A program made the position numbers and the translations under genes. From assembly GCA_013365325.1 (NCBI GenBank), contig JABVXV010000446.1, forward strand, positions 1 through 41,144: 41,144 bases of DNA, read 5' to 3'. The notes beneath the pieces are model-generated. The model had not been told where the DNA came from. It worked only from the letters and a program-made list of their open reading frames with translations, and did not search any database. Origin of the DNA: Dipetalonema caudispina (lineage: Eukaryota; Nematoda; Chromadorea; Rhabditida; Onchocercidae). Within the stretch, counting starts at the first letter, position 1, and every line of letters begins with the position of its first letter. Of this stretch, positions 34,805 through 41,144 are shown piece by piece.

Positions 34805-37800
34805 ATGACTGCCATCTCACGATCTCGATGGCTTAGATGTAAAATTTGGAGATTGGTAACTGTCCGAACATTTCTGATCCTCACATTTTGTTGCATTGTT
34901 CTTGAAATTACTCTCGGTTTACCCACTTATAAACAGGATACACAGGTTATGATCATTCATTTTTTCTTCTTTTAAAAAGAGTTATGTTTATATGCTACTA
35001 AATTGAAATAAATATTAAATTTTGTGAGTTTAAAATAAACAATGTTAAAAACTGTTCATTCTCGAATAAAAAATCAATAAATCGAGTTAATTAAAGCGAA
35101 CTGTTGATAAATCATTAAATAGAAATAATCGAATATTATGATCCGACATGCAGAAAGAAAAGGAATAATTATAAGATTTAATTCAGAATGATGAAAGACG
35201 GACAGAATATTCTCGAGTCATCGGTGGCAAAGAGATGATGTACAATAGATCGGTGACAACAAAAGATTTGCAGAAATTTAAATGGAATGTTGGTTATTTT
35301 ACTTTCAAATTGTTTTACTAAATATATCCTTTATGTTTCATGGAAATTATGAATTCCAATAATTTACAGCTTGAAATTAAATTTGAGAGAAAGAGCTGAG
35401 TCAAATCGTAGTTAAGAGATATCTCGGACCTTCAAGAAGCAATTTTTTAAACCACGATTGAAAGAAGAAATCGGTTTTGATACATTTCAAAGTTGTAATA
35501 TGCATGAAGCCTTTTAAGGTAAAGTTTACTTTTCAGATAAAATTTCATTCGAAATTTATAGGAAAAACCTATCCGCAAAGATCGCATGTCTAAACATTGG
35601 AAAACACTGGAACCACTTAAACCACTGGGATCACTGCAATCAGTGAAAGTACAAGATCAAGATCAAACGCAAAATCGAAACACTGAATCTTCGTACGATG
35701 TAATATTCATTAAGGAAATTTATAGTTTCGCATTCTACAAAACTTCAATGTTTTTCAATTTTTAGTTTATTTGAATGAGTCTAATATTGAAAATCTCTTG
35801 CGCATATTGCTTCCCTAATTTTTATTGATTCCAAAAAAGGCTTGTATTTATGTAATTGGACATAGATCGATGTGGCATATATTGGGCTATTTGATGATTT
35901 CAACCGGATCTTAGGTATTGACTGTTTTAGAAGGGAACCTTAAAATTCTTGCCTCTATCCCGTTGGAAATTTGTTTTTTCGTCAAAATTAGCTATTTATT
36001 CCTCAAAATTGAAACTGCAATAAATTTTCACTTATCATTCCAAGGTTCCAGGAATCGTTTTACTCAAATAGAGTAATTCATTTTGATTTGAAAGGTGCCG
36101 CACCGAAAATATCATATTTGAAGGAAGTATTAAGGCTTATAAAAGCGAACGGTGCCACAGGTTCGTCATTAATTTATTTCACTGGAAATATCGGCATTTC
36201 TTTTTTGCTGAATTGTTAATGTTTAGTTTCATGCTGCACTTTTATTATCAATGAAACATTTCTTTTTGATTTAAGTTATCAAAAATGTCCCAAATCTCCT
36301 AAGTAATAATTTTAGGCTCGTGATATAAGCTGAAGAAAAATTTTTCAAGTATGATAATTTGCGATAGTGTAATTACTATGGTTTACATTTCAGGAATTTT
36401 GCTGGAATGGGAAGATACATTCCCATTTAGCGGTATTCTAGCAGAGAATCGTAATAGTGATGCTTATACGGTAGAGGAAGTTCGCGACCTTTTGAAAACA
36501 GCCAAATCACTCAACCTTGATATTATACCGCTCGTACCAACTTTTGGACATTTAGAATGGATTCTTAAAGTGGAAAAATTTCGACAATACCGACAAAACG
36601 ATATGTTCCCCCAGGTGCAGCTTGCCTTAAACCAATTGTATGCAATTTAAAATGATATCATTCAGATTTACTCAAATTGTTTTCAATTTACGTCCAATAC
36701 CTTTGCATTTTCATCTTCAATGAGTTTAATGAAATTTACGAAGTCATCTGTAGAAGTAATTACAGGTCATTTGCTTAACAGATAATGATGGCGTATCAGT
36801 AGTTCTGGAAGCTATAAGACAGGTTGTTCAATTTCATTTACCATTCGGAATAACGTATTTTCACATTGGTGCTGATGAAGCTTTCCAGGTTTTTTATTTT
36901 TTTTTCACCTTACATTTTTCATTCAAATTTTTCATTTCAGGAATGCTGAAACTTCCTCAAAGATATTGTGTTTGCGCAGTTATGTTTTTCATCACGACAT
37001 AATCATTTCATTGATTTTAAAATAAGTCGGTTGAATCATTATCAAAGTTTTTGCAATATTTCAACAAATGATATTTTCAGTTCGGTGAATGTTTAAAAGA
37101 TCGTCAATGGTTAGAAGCAAATAAAGATAAAGGGAAGGATAATCTTGCAGCAATGCATTTAGCAAAAATTGCAAATTACGTCAAAACGCTAATTCCAAAT
37201 GTTAGGTAACATTATGTTTTCCATTATTTCAAATGAAGCCAATTTATGCTTAATAGCAATAAAAGTTTTATTTCTTAAAAGTATTAATCACGGATTTAAG
37301 AGTTCTGGCATGGTATGATATGATTAAATCATTTGAGCCGATATTGATAAAGCAATATCGCCTGGATCAACTTTTAGAAGTGGTAGTTTGGGATTATTCC
37401 GAAACGTTACAGCAACAAAATGGTATACTTCTAAACTTATTTTCCCGAATTTGGAAGTGAAACATTTTGAACGGAAATTTGCATTAATTTAACAAATAGC
37501 ACTTTAAATGTGAACAAAGATATATAGTGTTTATTGAGTATACATCAAGATTAGGATAACTAAAGATTCGAGTGAATTAACCAATCTTTTGATATGCCTT
37601 AATGAACTTTTGCTTACAGATTTCTTCCTAAAAATTTCAAGAACGTTGCAAGAAATTAAAATTATTAAAAAATGCAAATTTAATGGAATTCTAAAGATTT
37701 TTTTCTTCCAATTATTTTGCAAATTAAAACGAATTTGTTTTGCAAGAATTCACATGGAATTCGTTGGCTGCAAAGTTTCCAATAGTCTGGGGCTCATCAG

Positions 37801-40446
37801 CTTACAAAGGAGCGAATGAACCATCGTCAGTGTTTTTGGATTTGAAGCACTATTTTCGAAATAATAAGGCATGGATTACTCATCGGAAAGTAAGTTCCTT
37901 TTTTAACCGAAGTTTAATAATATTTGCATTCAATGTCAAACTCAAAATTGTTTTTTCAATGGTATATTAGTTCAGTGGACAAGTGCGCTCGTCAAAAGTT
38001 ATTTATTTCACTGCTTGCTTTGAACTAAGGCATATTGATGCTTATGAATTAACATATCGAAACTTTGAAATTGAAATTAAAATTGAATCTGAAATCCATA
38101 ACCTTAAGAATTCACCGTAGCGGAAAGATTGAAGTTTTGTAATAGGTCAAATGTAAGCAATACAAACTATTTTGATGAAAATATTTCTTTTTTTTTTTTT
38201 GGAAAAAGAAAAACTAAAAGTGAAATAATCAAATAAAACACAATATTTCAATTTGTGGAAAACTTTTCAAAAGTGAGCTGATTTATTAATCTACTAACAG
38301 ATATGACCATTACACACAATATTTCCGCATATTGAATTCCGGACTTATTCCTGATAGGTGACTCTTTTGTCGAGATATTCTTTTCGGGGTCATTTTTTCT
38401 TGTTTTCAAGAAAATGATAAATGGAGTTGCATGAGATTGCACATCTTTCTTGATATTTCTAGTCTAACTACTTTATATACCTTTTTTTTTAAGCATTCTA
38501 AGTCTTTAATATTTAATTCAATTTGCCAGTTTATCTTCAGAAATTAAATTAATTTCCTCCTTGCAACACCTATTGCAAATAATTACAATTTGAAATTGCA
38601 AACATATAAATGTTCTTTGATATTTTTATCTCGTCTTAAAATTCCTTGTAACTCTATCTAAATTCAAAATTTAAAACTTGTCATCTTTTTAGAATCAAAA
38701 TTCAAACCTAAACTTGGATTCAATTTTTGGGATTGTATGAAACTATCATAGATAATCGATACAACTATCTTCGCGAAAAGAAATTTAAGAAAAAAACTGT
38801 TAACATTTCAAATATATTTTGCACAACTTTAGATGTATGGCACATTATTTCATACATTCCGCGGTTTGATCATAACTGGTTGGCAACGATATGATCATTT
38901 TGCCGTATTATGCGAACTTCTTCCAGTTGGACTCCCATCGGCTGTCTTAAATCTTCTAGTAAGTTCAAAATATCCCATTGGAAATATTTTCAATTCAAAT
39001 TTATTAAAATTTTAACCTGACTTAAATGCCATACTAATATTAACATTTATTTCATTTACTTGGATATCATAGAAGCATGGTGGAATATATGCTTGAAACC
39101 TTAAAGCAAATCAAACAGATACTGTCTTGCAGTGAAGTAAATGAGATTTTTCAGTTCCTTATGAAAGTCCCTGAGACATCCTGTTTGATCAATAATCCCA
39201 TAAAAATGGCAGGAATGATTGAACAATCTAAATGATCCCAATCAAAACTTCCAAAACATATTTAAAACTTTTTTTAACGATTGATCAAGATCGATATGTT
39301 TAAATACTCTGTCAATTTTAATATATATGGGCATTTGCTATCGTTAATTTTTGCAGGTAGCAAAAGTCGGTGATAAATTTTCTACTCAATCCATAATTAA
39401 TGCCACCACTACTGCATTAAATTGCACATCAAAGATCTCATTAGAACATGTGCATTCATTTGATTCTTGCGATTTTCCAGGTTACATCTTTGAAATTGCG
39501 TAGTTCTTTCAACATATTTATTATAACTAATTTAATATCAACGATTTGTTAATGAGAATTTCTTTCCTATTAATTTGAATATTTCATATGCATGTCGGTT
39601 TATGTTCACCATTTACTAATATTACTATTTTATTATTATTTATGAGATCATAGTATCAATGTTAGCTTAACTGATATAAATGGTTGTAATATGAATGTTG
39701 CATAGAAATGGTTTGCAGTAAATGATATTGCAAGCGTATTATTAATTAAATTGGTTTGAAGTGAAGAGAGAAATTGAAGTTCCACATTGTGATCATCTTC
39801 CTCATTATCATATGCATCCTTTTTTGATAAGGAAAAAAGTTGCAGGTGTTGCATTATTCAGCATTATTCATTCTTCGCGTGATTATATCAAAGTGATCAA
39901 AAATGAAGTTTTCGAGAGTCATCAGGTGAAAGGTTGGCTCAATCAATTCAATATACGTCATGATTACACTCAATTGTGGTACCTGATCCAATTAGAAAGT
40001 ATTATTGAAATGCATATTGGTGAAATGCTCAATATTGTATGTTTTTTATTTTTTCATCAACAATTGAATAATTTTGAAGCGTTTGATTTTATTCCTAGTC
40101 CCGGAACGAGAACTGAAAGGACAGGTAAGAAAGGAGTTAATAGGTAAATAATAGAAACTATTCCATTCTTTGGAGAATTTTGAAGTTAATTATGAACTAA
40201 TAATAATATTCCTATATACATATAATTTAAAAAAGCTTTTGTCCATATCAGAACAAAATGATCCATTCTTTGATGGAACAAGTTTTTCGAAAGAATACAA
40301 TCGATGAATGGCTAAACGAACATATTGATCCGATCATAGAACAATTGATGGAACTATTGCAGCAGATTTCTCAACTTAAAATGCGGCGAACATTCGCCGT
40401 TAGAAATTTTGATATCAAAAGGAAACGTATGCATTATGCATCGTAA
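34805..40446 (+). CDS. GH20 hexosaminidase, HEXD / nematode HEX-2 to HEX-5 type, 12 exons, 585 aa
   Basis: Family enzymes remove terminal beta-linked GlcNAc or GalNAc; in C. elegans this group acts in the Golgi on N-glycans. Exons: 34805-34945, 35562-35699, 36052-36160, 36394-36614, 36766-36888, 37081-37205, 37301-37422, 37747-37889, 38833-38958, 39357-39480, 39846-40036, 40252-40446 (1758 nt, all GT-AG, phases match). The N-terminus is basic with a hydrophobic segment near 21-40 and no clear cleavage site, so probably a signal anchor. A Gln/Asp-rich stem follows. The catalytic domain starts near residue 99 (RVIHFDLKG). It contains [10 protein letters not shown] (132-141), the catalytic Asp-Glu pair in HIGADEAF (D240, E241), [20 protein letters not shown] and GWQRYDH (390-396). 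Sequons at N431 and N438 fit a lumenal domain. The C-terminal helical part (459-585) matches the HEXD tail as I recall it, including a 53-residue Trp-Trp spacing (W488-W541). Substrate and exact paralogue are unresolved. Confidence 0.92.
39073..39136 (+). other. Optional or broken cassette in intron 9 of the hexosaminidase gene
   Basis: A 64-nt segment lies between an acceptor (ATCATAG, AG at 39071-39072) and a donor (GAA|GTAAAT, GT at 39137-39138). In the incoming frame it reads KHGGIYA and then TGA (39094-39096). One base over, it is open, and reads [17 protein letters not shown] from 39086. HEXD-type proteins have a Gly-Gly-aromatic followed by a helix at this place, so both halves look homologous but in different frames. 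The length is 3n+1. It may be a poison exon, or a true exon with a one-base insertion, whether a genomic lesion or an assembly error. Skipping it gives an intact gene, which is the model used above. Confidence 0.45.
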
Positions 40447-40523
40447 TTTCATCATTTTCATTTTCATTCCTTGCATTTCTTACCCTTTTTCTGCAAATCT
40501 TTTCTTGCTTTTCCTCTTATCAC

Positions 40524-40529
40524 ATTAAA
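40524..40529 (+). terminator. Candidate poly(A) signal ATTAAA for the hexosaminidase
   Basis: ATTAAA lies about 78 nt after the TAA at 40444-40446, a usual nematode 3' UTR length. A canonical AATAAA is at 40949-40954, about 500 nt after the stop, and is the alternative. Confidence 0.4.
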
Positions 40530-40948
40530 ACTTGCCTAGTACCATTTTCGAAGTGAAAATTGATATTATCAAAAAAATATGCTGGCTTGTATTTGATGAG
40601 GAGATTTCTCGTTTCTGATTGTCCCAAAACTCTTGATAGAAAATCATTTCTTATCATCATTGTTTTAGTTTAGTGAATTCAATACCAGATTGGATATGAT
40701 ATATAATTTTAAGCAAGGCCTAATGTTTTGATAATTTCCTTTCTTCTTTTCGACTTTAATTGCTCTTTTATCATTTGATCCAACTGGACGAAGTGTTCAC
40801 TTTATCATCTAGCAGCTTTCAATCTTATTATTCGGGTATTTGTTTACCAAACAATTTAAAGCCTTATTATAATTATTGTTTTTGCCTAAAATTAACTTCT
40901 TTTTGTCGCCAGTTTATCCTATCCTATGATATTGCTCCATTTGTTCGA

Positions 40949-40954
40949 AATAAA
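40949..40954 (+). terminator. Candidate distal poly(A) signal AATAAA
   Basis: A canonical AATAAA just before the terminal microsatellite. If used, it would give the hexosaminidase mRNA a 3' UTR of roughly 500 nt. Confidence 0.25.
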
Positions 40955-40966
40955 ACGAAATTAATT

Positions 40967-41144
<178 letters not shown>

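Larger units (their letters stand above)
40447..40968 (+). other. 3' flank of the hexosaminidase gene, no further gene seen
   Basis: A pyrimidine-rich, AT-rich stretch with two possible poly(A) signals (40524, 40949). I see no exon-like segment on either strand. Confidence 0.5.

Noticed and set aside
39761..40147. A single 128-codon ORF as a stand-alone gene
   Set aside because: Only 39846-40036 is the hexosaminidase exon (phase 1 in, phase 0 out); the rest of the ORF is intron on either side.

Overview
The window looks like a stretch of a clade III (spirurid or filarial-like) nematode chromosome. It is very AT-rich, with many A/T homopolymers. The genes are split into short exons by introns of about 95 to 950 nt with TTT(N)CAG-type acceptors, and the two recognisable proteins are animal Wnt-receptor and Golgi-type hexosaminidase families. 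The organism call is inferred from composition, intron style and protein character. There is no bacterial gene organisation, no CRISPR array, no rRNA or tRNA that I could recognise, and no intact transposon.

Layout. (1) 1-2915 is non-coding as far as I can see, apart from the 3' flank of the first gene. (2) 2916-7052, minus strand: a ten-exon gene for a 576-residue Frizzled receptor with signal peptide, 10-cysteine CRD, seven membrane segments and a KTxxxW motif. It is closest to the FZD5/8 group. The final exon (2916-3086) was found by searching for the missing Trp of KTxxxW. A strong acceptor at 7239-7240 marks the start of a leader exon that carries a 17-codon uORF. (3) 7239-34800: about 27.5 kb with no recognisable gene. 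It holds AT-rich sequence, microsatellites, purine tracts, three clusters of TGATAA (GATA-factor type) words, several foldback repeats, one weak multi-exon gene candidate at 12638-13137 (minus) and one weak single exon candidate at 9084-9180 (minus). (4) 34805-40446, plus strand: a twelve-exon gene for a 585-residue GH20 hexosaminidase of the HEXD / nematode HEX-2 to HEX-5 type, with an N-terminal signal anchor. Its start codon lies 3 nt after a TTTTTAG acceptor, which suggests spliced-leader trans-splicing. An optional segment in its ninth intron (39073-39136) resembles family sequence but would shift the frame. (5) 40447-41144: 3' flank with poly(A) signals, then a long (ATT)n microsatellite running to the window edge.

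The two genes are divergently transcribed. No functional link between them is evident: one is a plasma-membrane Wnt receptor, the other a secretory-pathway glycosidase that probably trims N-glycans. The long space between them may hold regulatory sequence for the Frizzled gene, but that is inference. I found no clear evidence of a wholly new system. The best leads are the near-perfect 36-bp foldback at 9351-9438, the possible alternative Frizzled tail, the GH20 intron-9 segment, and the unassigned exon chain at 12.6-13.1 kb.
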